A DNA stretch of 64,000 nt from Polytrichum commune (taxonomy: Eukaryota; Streptophyta; Polytrichopsida; Polytrichales; Polytrichaceae): the NCBI GenBank assembly GCA_950295325.1, contig OX485806.1:57655169-57719168 (forward strand), in the 5' to 3' direction. Every line of letters starts with the position of its first letter. Position 1 is the first letter of the stretch. This document shows positions 1-11,589 of this stretch, in pieces. A program made the position numbers and the translations under genes. Under the pieces are notes generated by a model, which worked only from the letters and a program-made list of their open reading frames with translations, made no database searches and was not told the origin of the DNA.

Positions 1-423
1 GAAGCGTGAACATCCTCGATTGGGCAGTGAGGGACTGTTGTGGTCGAGGGTCTTATTGTTTGTCCACCACAAAGGATGCACAACTGCTGCAGGATGGAAA
101 AGGCTGGCGGGCCTTACTCAACGATGGATGTTGATGCCACCTCCCCGAGTTTTTCTTTGGCCACCGTCCACTAGTTGATAAGCTCAAGATGCTTGCGATG
201 TGGTTGCCCCTGTCTGTGCGCCCAAGAATGGGTTCGGTCCCAACAACTTTTGCAGTGACTCTCGCCGGCAACCCAAATTCTTCTAGAGTAATGCCAAGTT
301 GTTCCTAGGCTTTGCAAGAATATGAAGCCAGGGCATCTAAGTATCGCTACCCTCTACCTCCCACTGTTGCATTAAGATAAAGACCACAATCTCTAGAAGA
401 AGAAGAAACTTCGATCTGCGGTA
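1..423. other. Unassigned left edge
   Basis: A 72-codon minus-strand frame (53-271) is open, but it resembles no family I know. The stretch may be flanking DNA into which the LINE on its right inserted. I see no repeat or RNA gene in it. Confidence 0.3.
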
Positions 424-691
424 GGGGACCGACGTGAATGAAGTGTCTGTTCGTTCCACCCCTTAACCTATGCCCACAGGGCATAGGAATAGAAGTATAG
501 AACTACTTCCCCCTTTCAAGAGTAGACACTATAGTCACAAGTAACCAGTGACAAATAGAAACCAATAACAGATAGACAGTATATAAATAAGGGTTGATTA
601 ATATAGAGTTTGTTTTGTGCAGAGTTGAACGTCAGACCATGAGCTCATTATTGTGTGGAGATAACGTTTTTCATATAAAGCTTTGATACAT

Positions 692-2283
692 CTAGGGGGG
701 GTTTTGTATTTGAGGTAGAGGTTGGTGATTTTCTAGTATTCTTTTGTGGAGGAGGATGGACATGGCATATTGTATGGCAATGGTATTGATGTTTTTGAAG
801 GTATTTCGGATGGATAGCATAGGTAGTTTAAATTTGTCTTCAAGTAGTTTCATTGATGGAATGTGCGCTGCGGCTCTGGCGCCTGCTGTAATAACAATGA
901 GTGGATCGATTTTCCAGCCTAGAGTAGCAATGTTTTCTATCGGTGGTTTATATTTGTTAGCTTTAGCTTCTAGTGTTTCTAGTGAAAATCTATCATTACA
1001 GTATGTGAATTCAATGAATTGTATGGTAAGTGTTTGGTCTATTTGTGGGGGGTTCATTTTGATATGGTAACCCTTTAACGCAAAGAATGTTGGGTCTAAA
1101 TCGAGAGTTACAGTGGCATCTTTGGGTTCCACATGTGCAGGGTACATTCTTGGGGGTTGTCATTAAAGGTACCAGCGTTCATAAGAATGTAGCATCGGGA
1201 TTTTTCAAAAGAAATTAGTAATTTTCTGATTTCCCATACTACTTTGTTATGTCTTTTGATGTGTAATGAGTGAATATGTTGTTGCCTACATGTGAGTAGT
1301 ACATGTAGCCATGTATCAGATTCGTATGAATTACAAATAGGACAGGTGATAGTGGGGAATCTTTGTCTACCAAAGAAGGTTTGTTTTCTGGCTTGGCCCA
1401 TGTAGGTTCCGGTGCAAAATTTGATAAGGCATGATTTTTGCTTGTCCGTAATAGTAGGGTTAATCCAAAATTCATTGGAAAGTTCTTTGTCAATGTCTTC
1501 ATTGCCTGTCCATTTACAAATATTGGGGGTTTGTATGGCCATAGTTTCTAAGTTGTTTATTCTGTCATTTTTTTTTTGTTTTTCTAGGAATCTAACGGGG
1601 CCTTTGTCTTGCGTGTCTATCATGGAGGGCCATTCGTCTTTTTGGTAGTAGTAAGGTGTGGCATGGGCGTGTTCCTATGGGTGTGTGGCACTTCTATGGG
1701 TAAGGTCCAATCTTTCTTTTGCTAATTTATCTGCTTGTTCGTTGCCGTCTATGTTGACATGTGCTTTGACTTTGTATAATGTGATTGGTTGGGAGCGATT
1801 TTGGAGCAATTGTACCATGGAGGCAAGCGTGACTTGGTCAGGGTGACTATTGTGTAGTGTGGGATGTTTAATTTGTGTGTTTAGTATATATAGTACATTT
1901 AGGCTATCGGTGAATATGTATGCGGGTTCATTTGGATATTGGGTATTGATAATTTGTAGTGTTTTATGGATGGCCATCAATTCTGCCCGTAGGATATTCT
2001 GGTGGCCATGTAGTCTTTTGGCTATGCTAAGCCTTTTAGGGCTATAAATGCCATATCATGCTGTTTATTTTCTCCATACTCCCGGAGAGATTAGTTTAGG
2101 TTTTTTAAATGAACCGTCAATGTAATAACTGAATTGTGGATGAAACTTTAATGTCAAGTTAGTTTGGTAGTCAGGTAGTTGAGGCATAGGTGTTTCATTG
2201 AGTGTGGGGATATTGGGATAAGTTAGTTTGGACCATTTTTTGTTGGGATTAACAGGGGTATTTGGGGAAGGTATGCATGGCAA
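692..2283 (-). pseudogene. LINE copy A ORF2 C-terminus: RNase H, CCHC motif, RLE-like domain
   Basis: The remnant is read in several frames. 2283-2065 gives the RNase H start (FSYYIDGSFKKP, first catalytic Asp). 1980-1675 gives its later part (IFTDSLNVLY, KAHVNIDGNEQADKLAK). 1623-1108 holds CPIC...WLHVLLTC, a Cx2C-x9-Hx4C pattern, followed by RHNKVV. 1147-692 holds a globular domain with FIEFTYCNDRF and DPLIVITAGAR. In RLE-type LINEs a CCHC motif sits directly upstream of a restriction-like nuclease, and the last domain fits that place. Breaks lie near 2065, 1650 and 1130. The CxC pairs present in copy B are lost in this copy. Confidence 0.8.
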
Positions 2284-2363
2284 TTTGTGTATATAGTTGT
2301 GATATTGAGAGAGTATTTACAATATGGGTGAGTTGATTTAGTTGTTCATAGGTTCCTATGTAG

Positions 2364-2366
2364 TTA
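2364..2366. repeat. TTA target-site duplication, left flank of Harbinger element
   Basis: TTA directly precedes the left terminal repeat and recurs at 6618-6620 directly after the right one. A 3-bp TWA duplication is the rule for the PIF/Harbinger superfamily. Confidence 0.9.
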
Positions 2367-2390
2367 GGGCGGTACCAGATTGGGGGCAGG
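2367..2390 (+). repeat. Left terminal inverted repeat of Harbinger element
   Basis: It begins GGGCGGTACCAGATTGGGGG and pairs with 6594-6617 read on the minus strand. Confidence 0.9.
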
Positions 2391-2879
2391 CAGTTGGAAT
2401 CCCCGCCCCCGATTGGCCCAGGCAGCCTCCTGACTACCACACCGGCGGCAGTTCCCATGGCGGGAATCCGGTGTGGCTTGTGCCAATCCTCCCTGCAACT
2501 TCCAGGGGGCGGAGGCTGGCTCTCTTACCCCCCTGGCGCCGGGCCTCGCCAGCTCAGGTACCCAGGTCACCAAACTTCACTCTCGCCGCTGCCTCAGGTA
2601 CCCAGGTCACCAAAATTCCACCTCGCCGCCCCCACAGTCCATAGGGTCTCTCGCCATGGCTGCTCCAGGGCCTCTTCGACCAGCAGCCTCCTCCCTATCT
2701 GTACTGTTGAACCTGTACCTGCTGCAGCTGGGGGTCGGCTTCGAGTGCAGCTGTAACTCGACATCGACATTTGGTGTTTTTTTTCGGTTTTTTTTCTTAT
2801 TGTTTTTGGGTTATTTGTGTGTTTTTTTGCTCCCTTTTCAACAAATTCCTATTCACTTGTAAATTGGGTTGTGCTTGGG

Positions 2880-4886
2880 ATGGAGTCACAACAAAATATG
2901 CGGGAAGCGGGTGGTGCCAATGCTAGTGTTGTGACAAGTGGAACCCCCCTTGTCGCAGGCACTGCAATTTCAGGACAACATCCTCCCATTCCTCCCACAC
3001 CTTTCTTTCATGGCTTTCCGTGGGCAGGGAATCAATTGCCGTTTCTATATTCCCATTCTTACATGCCTCCAATTCCAAGGTTTGGGTTTAGTGCTCCCGC
3101 CCAAGGCACTCCTAGCGCCACAATTGATCTCACGGAAGGTTCACAAAAACGAGGCCCCCAAGATAGCGTCATTGACCACTCCAACTCAACCAAGAAACGG
3201 AGAGCCCCCCGGAAGAAACCGGAAATTGTCTAATTGGACGATGACAAAGAGGATGTTGGGCTCTTGAAGAATGCTCACCATTGGAGGGACCACTGGGTCA
3301 TTCAACTCATCTCGGTTCAGGGGGAGATGCAAAACACATTCAACGCACCACCAAAGCAAGGTGTGCCTCTTGAATTTCCATAAGTTTTTCCTTTTTTTTG
3401 TATTTTTTCTTTTGATTCTGGTTCTTGGTGTGTGCATCCCAATTGCAACCTGCTTGCTTGTTGCCTCATTGCAAAAGTATTCACATTTATTGAATTCATG
3501 CTTTATTTTTTTGGGTGATCACATGGATCATGCAATCTATCACATGTAACCCTAAAATCACTATATTCGTTAATTTGAGATTTTTGCTTCTCTCAAATTA
3601 ATATATGGACCACAACAACATGGTCTAATGTCTGGGTAGTCCTACCTAAACCATCTTGAAATGTATTATCAATTGGGTTATTGATTTGAACACCCGCTTC
3701 AAAATATTTGCATCTTACAACATTCTCCAACATGTGTGTCATTTTATCCATGTTCTTGTATTTCTAAATGTCTCCAATTGCAGAAAAAGTCGCAAATTAA
3801 CGAATATATCGATTGAACCTGTAATCTCTCTGCAAATTTGTTCTGCCTATAATCTGTCTGCAGGTCTCTACTGACTGTAATCTGTCTGATGTATTCTGTC
3901 TGCTACATTCTGTCTGCAGACTATATTATGATGTATTATGTCTGCAGACTATATTCTGCTGTATTCAATCTACAGATTGTATTCTGCTGTATTCAGTCTG
4001 CAGACAATATTCTGTTATATTCAGTCTGCAGACAATATTTTGTAGTATTCAGTCTGCAGACAATATTCAGTTGTATTCAGTCTGCACACAGTATTCTATT
4101 GTATTCAGTCTGCATACTATATTCTGCACTCTGCTGCTACAGAATGTAATCTGGTCTGCAAGCAGTTGCAAACTAAAATGTTTTTTTTAGGTTTTGTATT
4201 AGGGTGCAGTGCAATTTGTTTTGTAGGTTGCACATTATGATATGAAAATGGTTATGCTTATAAGCTGCACCCTTTCATTTTAAGTGTTATGATTCGTTCA
4301 ATCTTCATATGAATTTTTTGTTTCGCAATTGTTTTGGAATTCAAAAGGCATTCACGGTGTGCGTATTCAAATTATGGCTTGTTGTTGGAAACGTTGTGTA
4401 GGTGTGGACAATTGGTCCCGGTTGCACACGAAACTTGTGTCCCTTTGTCCGGATTTTACAAAGGACAGCGAGGCTTGCAGGAAGAAATGGAGTTCCATAT
4501 ACAACGACTACAAGGAAGACAAGGCCATGAATATGCGGTCCGGTTCCGAACGTTCAGATAAATGTCGTTGGTACCAACTTGTGGATGAGTTCATGTCCGA
4601 CAGGGCGCATGTCGTTTCACATGCGCACGCGAGTGCAACGAATCCAGATGGTCCAAAGTCCGCAAGCCCATTGTTCACCAACACCACAGAATACAAGAGT
4701 GGTGAGAGCACATCAAAATCTCCCGAGCCTAAACGTAAGGATGACGTTTTTCTAGAGCGATGCCTTGGTAGGATTGAGGAGAGTAGCAATAATCTTATGG
4801 ATAGTTTGAAGGCAAGTGATGATATGAAAATGGCTTTATTGGTGAGCATGCAACAAACTATGCAGAAACTAGTAGAAAAACTTTGA
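2880..4886 (+). pseudogene. Harbinger ORF1: Myb/SANT-like DNA-binding protein (two exons)
   Basis: Exon 1 (2880-3360) starts MESQQNMREAG, has a proline-rich stretch and a basic KKRRAPRKK cluster, then HHWRDHWVIQLISVQGEM. Exon 2 (4402-4886) continues at VDNWSRLHTKLVSLCP and CRKKWSSIYNDYKEDK, and ends in a helical tail. The join AAG CAA G | GT GTG is phase-perfect with a GTGTGC donor and a TGTGTAG acceptor. The tryptophan spacing is typical of the Myb/trihelix-like partner that PIF/Harbinger elements use for nuclear import and end binding. One in-frame TAA (3231-3233) interrupts exon 1. The product would be about 321 residues. Confidence 0.85.
3884..4130. repeat. About 28-bp tandem repeat in the Harbinger ORF1 intron
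   Basis: About nine imperfect units containing TCTGCAGACAATATTCTG lie wholly inside the inferred intron (3361-4401). The period is not a multiple of three, so the open frame across it is a by-product. Confidence 0.85.
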
Positions 4887-4977
4887 AAATACAATGTCTC
4901 TATTCCTCGTCATCAATGAAAGTTTGAGCAATGTACGCCTTTGTCTTTGCCATCCAAAGAATTCTTGCAATGGTATT

Positions 4978-6300
4978 TCATCTTGCGGACAACTCTTTGA
5001 ATGATTTTCTTGTAGTGCTCATTGAGATTTCAAATGCCATAGCGTCTTTTTGCTTGATGTATTCTAGAGTTTCTCGTGATTCGTCGTCAATGCCGGCCAA
5101 GCTATACAATGCCAAGTTGGCCACGGCCATTTGCTCGCGCAAGGACGATCCCGACACTTGTGGGATTGCTAGTCCGTTGCGCACCTCATCAGTGGCCTCA
5201 CGCATCCATTCTTCTCTCCAAAAAGTGTTTCCGAAAATTATGCACATGTTGTGCAAAACCAAGCACGTGGAAACCAAATTGAGCACGTTCTTCAAATGCA
5301 CGTCCACCCTCTTCAAAAGAATTCGCCATCTGCCTTTGAGCATCCCGAATGCCCGTTCGAAGCACATGCGTGTGGAACTTTGGACGTTCCAATGGTATTC
5401 CTCTCGTGAAAGACCGTCTTTGTGGCCCTTGAATGGAGCCAACATCCAAGGACGACATGGGTAAGCAGCATCTCCAACCAAAGTATATGGCGAGAACTTG
5501 CCAGCCTCGCAGTATTGGCTGATTGCAGTCCTAGCCCACAGGTTGGCATCGTGCATCGAACTTGCCCACTCTATGTCGAAATCCCAAAACAAACATCTGG
5601 CTGACACCACGCCTTGCAAAAGGATTGAATGAAATCCTTTGCGGTTGTAATAGTCTGGAGCATGCAGTCAGGGTGCAACGATGGGGATGTGAGAGCCATC
5701 CATTGCCCCCACCACGTACGGAATTTGATGCAAGTCTTGGAACTCCTGTGCATATCTTTCCATAGTGGAAGGAGAGGGCCAGTTGATGAATTTCCTTAGC
5801 AAATTTTTTTTTATTGCATCACAAAATTGGGAGACTGCTAGTTGACTAAAAGATAGGCCAATTCTATACAAATCGGCAATGCACTGCATGGAATTACATG
5901 TGGCCAATCTAGAAATTGATACAACAACCTTCACCTGAACATGAATGGCCAAACGCAGCCTCGTGTCTCTTCTCTACAAATTGGGTACGAGAGTACTACA
6001 CAAGTACTCAAAAGTCGAGGCATCCATACGCATACGACCTTTGAACTCCCTCGCATTGAATGAGCCCAACAAGTTCTGATCGAAGAAATCTGGTTTATGC
6101 AGCCCTCAATCATGAGCCCACAAACGTCGTTGGTGTCTCCCACTCCACCCCTTCAACCCATGCAGTGCAAGTGTCAACCCTATTTGTTGGCAATGCCACA
6201 ACAAAATTGCCTCCTTTTCTCTCAATATACACTCCAGGGCTGAGAACAAAGAGAGCTGGAAGATTAGCAAAATAACCAGCTTATGGACATCGGTGTCCAT
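4978..6300 (-). pseudogene. PIF/Harbinger DDE transposase
   Basis: The frame runs from ATG at 6300 to a stop at 4978 (440 residues), a normal length for the family. N-terminal block: KPDFFDQNLLGSFNAREFKG. The catalytic residues are visible: first Asp in VVGAMDGSHIP, second in YTLVGDAAYPCRPWML, and Glu in RCFERAFGMLKGRWR-type sequence (here MCFERAFGMLKGRWRILLK). Three in-frame stops break it (6106-6104, 5976-5974, 5670-5668), but there is no frameshift and family similarity continues across each. It is convergent with the Myb-like gene; their stops are about 90 bp apart. Confidence 0.92.
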
Positions 6301-6593
6301 TTTGGCAACAACCCTAAATTGAAATCTTGGTGATATATGGGAGCTAAACCCTAAAGAGGCTTCTGAATAGAGGGAAAAAAAATATTCATGAGCCCAACTC
6401 TCGGCTCTGCAGACGCTCAAGTGAGAAAGAAGGCCCCTGGTCACAGCTCTCGGCTCTGTAGAGAGCCCGGAAACTTCACAGCAGCTGCGCTTCCTCATGT
6501 GCCGGTGCCGGCCAGGTGTGGTAGGTGGACCCCCTGCCTCCCACGTCGGCAGCTACTATACTAGCTTTTAGCCTAGCCTTTCGCCGCTAGTGC

Positions 6594-6617
6594 CCTGCCC
6601 CCAATCTGGGACTGGCC
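6594..6617 (-). repeat. Right terminal inverted repeat of Harbinger element
   Basis: On the minus strand it begins GGCCAGTCCCAGATTGGGGG, matching the left end. It is followed by TTA at 6618-6620. Confidence 0.9.
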
Positions 6618-6835
6618 TTAGTATCTGTTGGTCAACAATTGGATATTCCCACTAGCATCTATCTTTGCCTCTCATGCTACTACTACAGTAGCTCCTCACC
6701 CTTATTTTGGTGGTGTATGCAGAGTATTTGTAGTGTAGGAAGTTCTTTCCTAGGTATATTAAGTTCTGGTGGTATAGTGGGTTCTTCATATGTGATAGTA
6801 TCACCACAATCTCTACACCTAACCCTAGCCTAACA
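6618..6835 (-). mobile_element. LINE copy A, segment upstream of the Harbinger insertion
   Basis: The minus strand reads DTITYEEPTIPPELNIPR and then ILCIHHQN. LINE copy B has DTITYDEPTTPQNINKPR and IFCIHHQN at about 54500-54410. This shows that the LINE was present first and the Harbinger element landed in it. Similarity fades near 6835, the probable 5' truncation point. Confidence 0.8.
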
Positions 6836-6933
6836 TAGCTCTTGGCACTACATTGTGCTGCCGCACCGGAGCCCCCGCTCTCTTTTCCTGCTTCGAAGCA
6901 CTAGAAAATTCTCATTGTAGCAGAGTTTCCACC

Positions 6934-6996
6934 CTTTCTTTCTTTCTTTCTTTCTTTCTTTCTCTGTCTCTCTCTGTCTTTCTTTCTTTCTTTCTA
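6934..6996 (+). repeat. CTTT/CTCT microsatellite
   Basis: An interrupted run of CTTT tetranucleotides with a central CTCTGT block. Confidence 0.95.
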
Positions 6997-8289
6997 ATGA
7001 GCCTCTCCTCTCTGGACCCCCAAGACCTCTCCAACTCTCTCATTTTCTCATGCGTTGTCCGGCATCTTTGGGGCAACCCAAAGAAAAGAAAAGAAAAGCT
7101 AACCACTTGATGTTTTCTCTTTATCTCCTTTTTCTTTGCCTCTCAACTTAACTTAAGCGAACCTAGACTTAATTTTGGTCCCTCCTATCTTTTAAGTGTT
7201 ACTTCAGTCCTTCAATTGCTTCTCACACCAAGATTACGTTGCTTTTAAATTAACTACGCATGTGGGCATAATTTTTGGCTCACATATTCCATCTTGAAGC
7301 CTTTGAATACGCATAATCCCCTTGACCTATTAGCAAAGACATCAATTCTGAAGACTCAAATGATTTTCCAATTGTTAATCGCGAGGCTGTCAATCTATTT
7401 TGTGAGTAAGTTTTTTTTTTTTCTTCTTCAAATGCTTCATATGGTTGGTTTTTTTTCCTTGAGGCATATTTCACATATATTTCACTAAACTCATATGAAG
7501 TAAACAATAATTATTAATATATTTATGTGGTCATGTTCTAGCAATATGATACCACACTGTCGCCGACGTTGGTGACCATTTCTTGAAGATCCGAGATTTA
7601 AATCAAGTCCATCTCCCCCTCAAGGCCTTCCTATCTATGCTAAGAATAAGGCTTCCTTTCTTGGTGCTCAACCTTCCCTTTCAATTCATAGAAACATTAA
7701 ACATTATGATCAACGGGTTCTAGACTTCATAGATTTAAAGGCCAATTCATGTTCAGGATCCATCATAACAAGTTTCAATGATGGTTAATTCTTTGTTAGC
7801 ACTTGTTCAAGTACCATAACTAAGGTTTTTATTTTTGTCATCTTTTTTTTAATATACTTTCATTTATATCTTGGGGTTACACATATTTTCTATCTCATTT
7901 GATCTTCCTTGCATTTCCTATGTTTGAATTATATTATTGATTTATTGCAATACTAAGTATTTTTGTTGTAATATGTTGTGTTTCATTTTGAACGTTGGTC
8001 TTACTATGAATGTCAATGATAATTATTATTATCATGTCATAAGGGATGCAATACAAATATTAAAATTTGGATATCATACATATAAATGCCCATTATCATT
8101 TTCATTTCTCAATGTTCAATTCTCACTTCTCATAATCTAAGAGTCTATTGGTTATTATTCCCACCCTTTTTGTTTTTTAACCCTCCAATTGTGCCAAAAT
8201 ACCACGGTTATAGGACATAAGTGAGCCTATTACCATATTTTTTCCTTCCTCACCACTCACAAGATAGCACTCTCCAACTAGCCATTTGA
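6997..8289. other. AT-rich non-coding stretch
   Basis: I see no coding frame, RNA gene or clear repeat structure. The open frames at 7280-7507 and 7937-8140 have no family resemblance and low-complexity composition. Confidence 0.5.
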
Positions 8290-8800
8290 GCTCAAGAGGA
8301 GCAAACTAAAGTGTTTTAAGTAATTTGAGTGTTGGAAAAAATATTGGAGGCATAAGGCTAATCATTTGAGGTCAAAAATAGCATAATTGAGTGTTTTGAG
8401 TGTTCCCAATGCCATTTTAAAAAGAGGCTTGTCTTTTGACCTCAAGTACATCTAATTTCCTAGGTCTGAAGATAAGATTGATTTATTCATTTAGAATGTT
8501 GAGGTGCAATAATGCATTTTGAAAAATAAGATGACTTATTTAAGAGCACAAAGGTCCAATTTATATAAGTTAATGTGTAAACCAACATTTTAAGAAGAAG
8601 AGGCTAAAATTTGAATGAATTGAGGCATAAAAAGACCAAAATGTTTCATTTGATGATGAAAAACCTTCATTAAGCAAGGGCATAAGTTGAATATATTAAG
8701 GGTGCATTTTAGGTCCCAAAGGCATGATTTGAAAGTTTTGAGCATACAAACTCAATTTTTGAGTGTAAGATGGTATATCTTGAGAGTGAAGGGGCTAGAG
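8290..8800 (+). repeat. Degenerate tandem-repeat leader of Ty1/copia copy 1
   Basis: Irregular repeats built from TTTGAG, AAGGCAT and TTAAG words precede the copia gag. The reverse complement of the same kind of sequence precedes the minus-strand copia gag at about 25950-26760, so this appears to be the family's leader or LTR-proximal region. Confidence 0.6.
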
Positions 8801-10420
8801 TCATGGACAAGTTCCACGGAAAGAAATTTAGCATTTGGAATTTAAAGATGAAGATGATTTTGGCTTCCATAGAACTTTAAAACATTGTGGACATATCCGA
8901 GGAAGCTCCAACTTCCAATGCGGATCCCAAGGTCAAGAAATAACATCAAAGGCACGTCAAAAAGGCTATGTCCATCATCAACTTCAACTTGACGGACAAC
9001 CAACCTGCGCACATCAAGAGTTGGAAAGCACCAGTGGAGGCATGGACGATCCTTTGTAACATTCACAAGACAACAAAATTGTCCAACATTCTCTTTGTTC
9101 GTCGCAATTTCTTCACGTGCAAGAAGCAAAAAAATGACGACTTGTTGGACCACGTTAACAAGGTCAAAGCCCTTGCGGATTAACTCGCGTATTTGGAGGT
9201 ACCCGTGCGGGAGGAAGACATTGTCATGACTTTGCTCGAGAGTTTTCCGACCTCATATGAATACTTAATCACCGTTTTGGAATCAAAGGCAATGAAGGAG
9301 TTCACGATGAAATACATGATGGCATGTTTGATACACGAGATGTCGTAGCGCAATGAGAAAGAACCCCAAAGTGAACATGCAGCGATGATGTCGCATAAAT
9401 ACAAAATGAACAATCCACCTTCATGGCAAGGCGTAAGGACGTGCTACTAGTATGAAACATCAGGCCATATTGTACAATTTTGCTAGAGAACAAAGAAAAA
9501 GAAAAAGAAATGCCAAAAATGCAAATGATGTGGACGAAATCGCATTTGTGACACAACTCAAAAAACATTCGGAACTTTAACACCGCTGACTCGTACATTT
9601 GAACCTGATGAGCGTTTATGCACTCCAAAGCATGGTGAGGGACATGAACCTAGATAAAACCTCTCGTCCCACCTCTACAGTGGTTTGCAAAGCATGCACA
9701 GAGGGTAAGCAATATGCAACAAAGTTGGGCAACGATGCAGAGATGCAAGTAACAAAACCCTTGGAGATTGTGCATTCGGATATTTGTGGCCCCATGGAAA
9801 ACATGTATGTGGGAACAGTAGAATATTTTGTTACTTTCTTTGATGATTTTTGGAGGAAGGTGTGGGTTTACATGATGAAATTCAAAGGAGAGTGGTTTAA
9901 GAGGTTTAAGAAATTCCAAACATTTGTAGAAATACAATTAGAGCATGAAATCAAGGCATTTTGGTGAATTAACAAAAATGATTCCATTTCAAAAGATTTT
10001 GAAATATTTTTGATGGAACACGGCATTGACATCACACCTCAAGACATTGGATCAGCAGAACATGCAAATTGAATTGTTATTGCAATGACAAAGCATATGC
10101 TCAAAGCTCAAAAACTCGAGAAATCACTTTAGGCGAAAGCGGTGACAAATGCGGTTTATACACTAAACCAATGTTCGACGACAACCTTGCTCTCCATTAC
10201 ACATCAAGAAATGTGGAGTGGGAGGATGCCTTGCATTGCACACATGCATGTGTTCAAAAGCAATGTCTCCGGACAAAAAAAACGGGTAAATTCGATGCGA
10301 AAAAATGAAATGTGTGTTTCTTGGATATTGCGAGGGCATAAAGGCATATAGGTTGATGTGTTTGGAAACCATATATCATTATAGAAATCAAATAAGATAA
10401 ACAAAATCTTTATAGAAGAT
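8801..10420 (+). pseudogene. Ty1/copia copy 1: gag and integrase remnant
   Basis: Gag starts near 8803 (MDKFHGKKFSIWNLKMKM) and continues through SWKAPVEAWTILCNIHKT and RRNFFTCKKQKNDDLLDHVN, the UBN2-type gag of copia elements, with stops at about 8880, 8941, 9181 and 9346. The protease is missing. From 9599 the GAG-pre-integrase zinc region (CKACTEGKQYATK) leads into integrase (PLEIVHSDICGPMENMYVG, FFDDFWRKVWVYMMKF). Beyond 9965 the integrase is broken by frameshifts. It is a heavily decayed relic with an internal deletion. Confidence 0.85.
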
Positions 10421-10859
10421 AGTGAGAGCATTAGAAGCGATTTGGAAATGCGTCCAAGTGGGAGAAATGAAGGCCCTACGATGGTGGTGGTGGTGGACAA
10501 AATTTCCAAATCACCTTTGTTTGATGGCGGTGGATAATTTGTAGATGACAACGAGAAATTGGGAGGCAATGGAGTTGCAATTGAAGAGGCACGTGCAAAA
10601 CGACAAATGACGATATTATTGTTGAAGGATTCTGCAAGAAACAACAATACCCCACGAAGGAGCGGCAACCACTTGTAGACTGGTGGAAAAACCACATTTT
10701 GTCTCAACATGGTGAGGAACGTGCCAATGTGGCAATCTTTGAAGCTCCTTTGAGTTGGAGTGAAGCAATTAGGTATGATATGTGGAAACTTATGGTCCTC
10801 ACAATATAGGATTGAAAACTAAGAAATTTCATTATATTACAAGTCTTTGACTACTCACA

Positions 10860-11130
10860 AAGTGAGAGTGTTGAAGGTGGAGGAATAGATTGCTCGTAGT
10901 CATAGAAATGTAATTCTAGAAGGAATAAGGTTATAATAGACCTACAAGGTTGGTCCGTAGTAAGAGAAGAGTTATTTCATATTGTTTGCATGAAGCAAAT
11001 TGAAAATGAGCAACAAAAAAACAAAGCAAGGGGTGGAGGAGGTCATCTCATTTCAAACATTGTTCATATGCCTTTGTGTATGTGTATATGCTTGTGCAAT
11101 CCAATCTCTAGTCTTATTGACTTCCAATAA
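10860..11130 (+). repeat. Copia-family LTR-like segment, copy 1
   Basis: The run from TAGTCATAGAAATGTAATTC to ATATGCTTGTGCAATCCAAT matches, with divergence, the segment downstream of the copia RNase H at 29200-29460 and the minus-strand segment at 26765-26975. All three contain CATATGCC/CATGCC-TTTGTRTAGGTGT-like text. I infer an LTR; exact ends were not found. Confidence 0.55.
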
Positions 11131-11589
11131 TATAAACTTGTAAAATTTGGTTTCTTGTCCAATAACAAAATTTATATAGTGTGATCTCAATGTTTTAGTG
11201 TAAAGTGGCCTTTGGTAATATCCAGAAAGCCTAGTCCATTTTGCATGTATTCCCCCATAATGAATTGAAGGATATGTCCACATATTGGTGGTTAATTAGT
11301 CCTTTGAGAAGATGACTTTACGGAAGTGCAAAGTCAATTCATCATTTAACAATCCAAACCACTAATAGGTTCTAATAATTTCATTGGAATCATGAATCAA
11401 GTTCACTATATAGACAACCAATATAACTTGAACTTTCAACCAATTTCACTACATGTTGTGAACATATCCATGATTTGGTACTTATATTCACAACTTGACA
11501 AAATCAATTTCATGAACTATATAACTTTGTTTCACAAAGAATGGTATATGATGTCAAATATTCTACTCATCGCTACCTACAAGGAGCTC

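Larger units (their letters stand above)
424..2366 (-). mobile_element. LINE copy A, 3' part (5'-truncated non-LTR retrotransposon)
   Basis: The minus strand carries, in order, the end of an RNase H, a CCHC zinc motif and a conserved C-terminal domain, followed by a non-coding tail at about 424-560. The same domain order and a recognisably similar tail occur in LINE copy B (tail about 52509-52640), so both belong to one family. The element continues beyond the inserted Harbinger transposon at 6618-6835, where the translation matches the segment just before RNase H in copy B. Nothing of the reverse transcriptase or upstream endonuclease remains, as expected of 5' truncation during target-primed insertion. 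Confidence 0.85.
2367..6617. mobile_element. PIF/Harbinger DNA transposon, complete ends, disabled genes
   Basis: The element is 4,251 bp. Its ends form imperfect inverted repeats: the left 24 bases and the reverse complement of the right 24 match at about 21 positions, sharing the core CCAGATTGGGGGCAGG. The right terminus begins GGCCAGTC, like Pong/mPing-type ends. TTA duplications flank it. It encodes the usual two genes in convergent orientation: a Myb/SANT-like protein (plus strand) and a DDE transposase (minus strand). It sits inside LINE copy A, whose coding sequence resumes on both sides. The first 500 bp are GC-rich and contain two copies of a unit with CTCAGGTACCCAGGTCACC near 2552 and 2594. 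Confidence 0.95.

Noticed and set aside
2473-2862. 129-codon plus-strand frame at the left end of the Harbinger element
   Set aside because: It overlaps GC-rich direct repeats, has no family similarity, and the real Myb-like gene starts at 2880 in another frame.
3840-4140. CRISPR-like array from regular short repeats
   Set aside because: Units are contiguous and diverged, without unique spacers, in a plant transposon intron.
3889-4149. 86-codon frame rich in Tyr, Ser, Cys and Val
   Set aside because: It is produced by the 28-bp tandem repeat, which lies in an intron; the period is not a multiple of three.
4931-5464. 177-codon plus-strand frame
   Set aside because: Shadow of the Harbinger transposase on the opposite strand.
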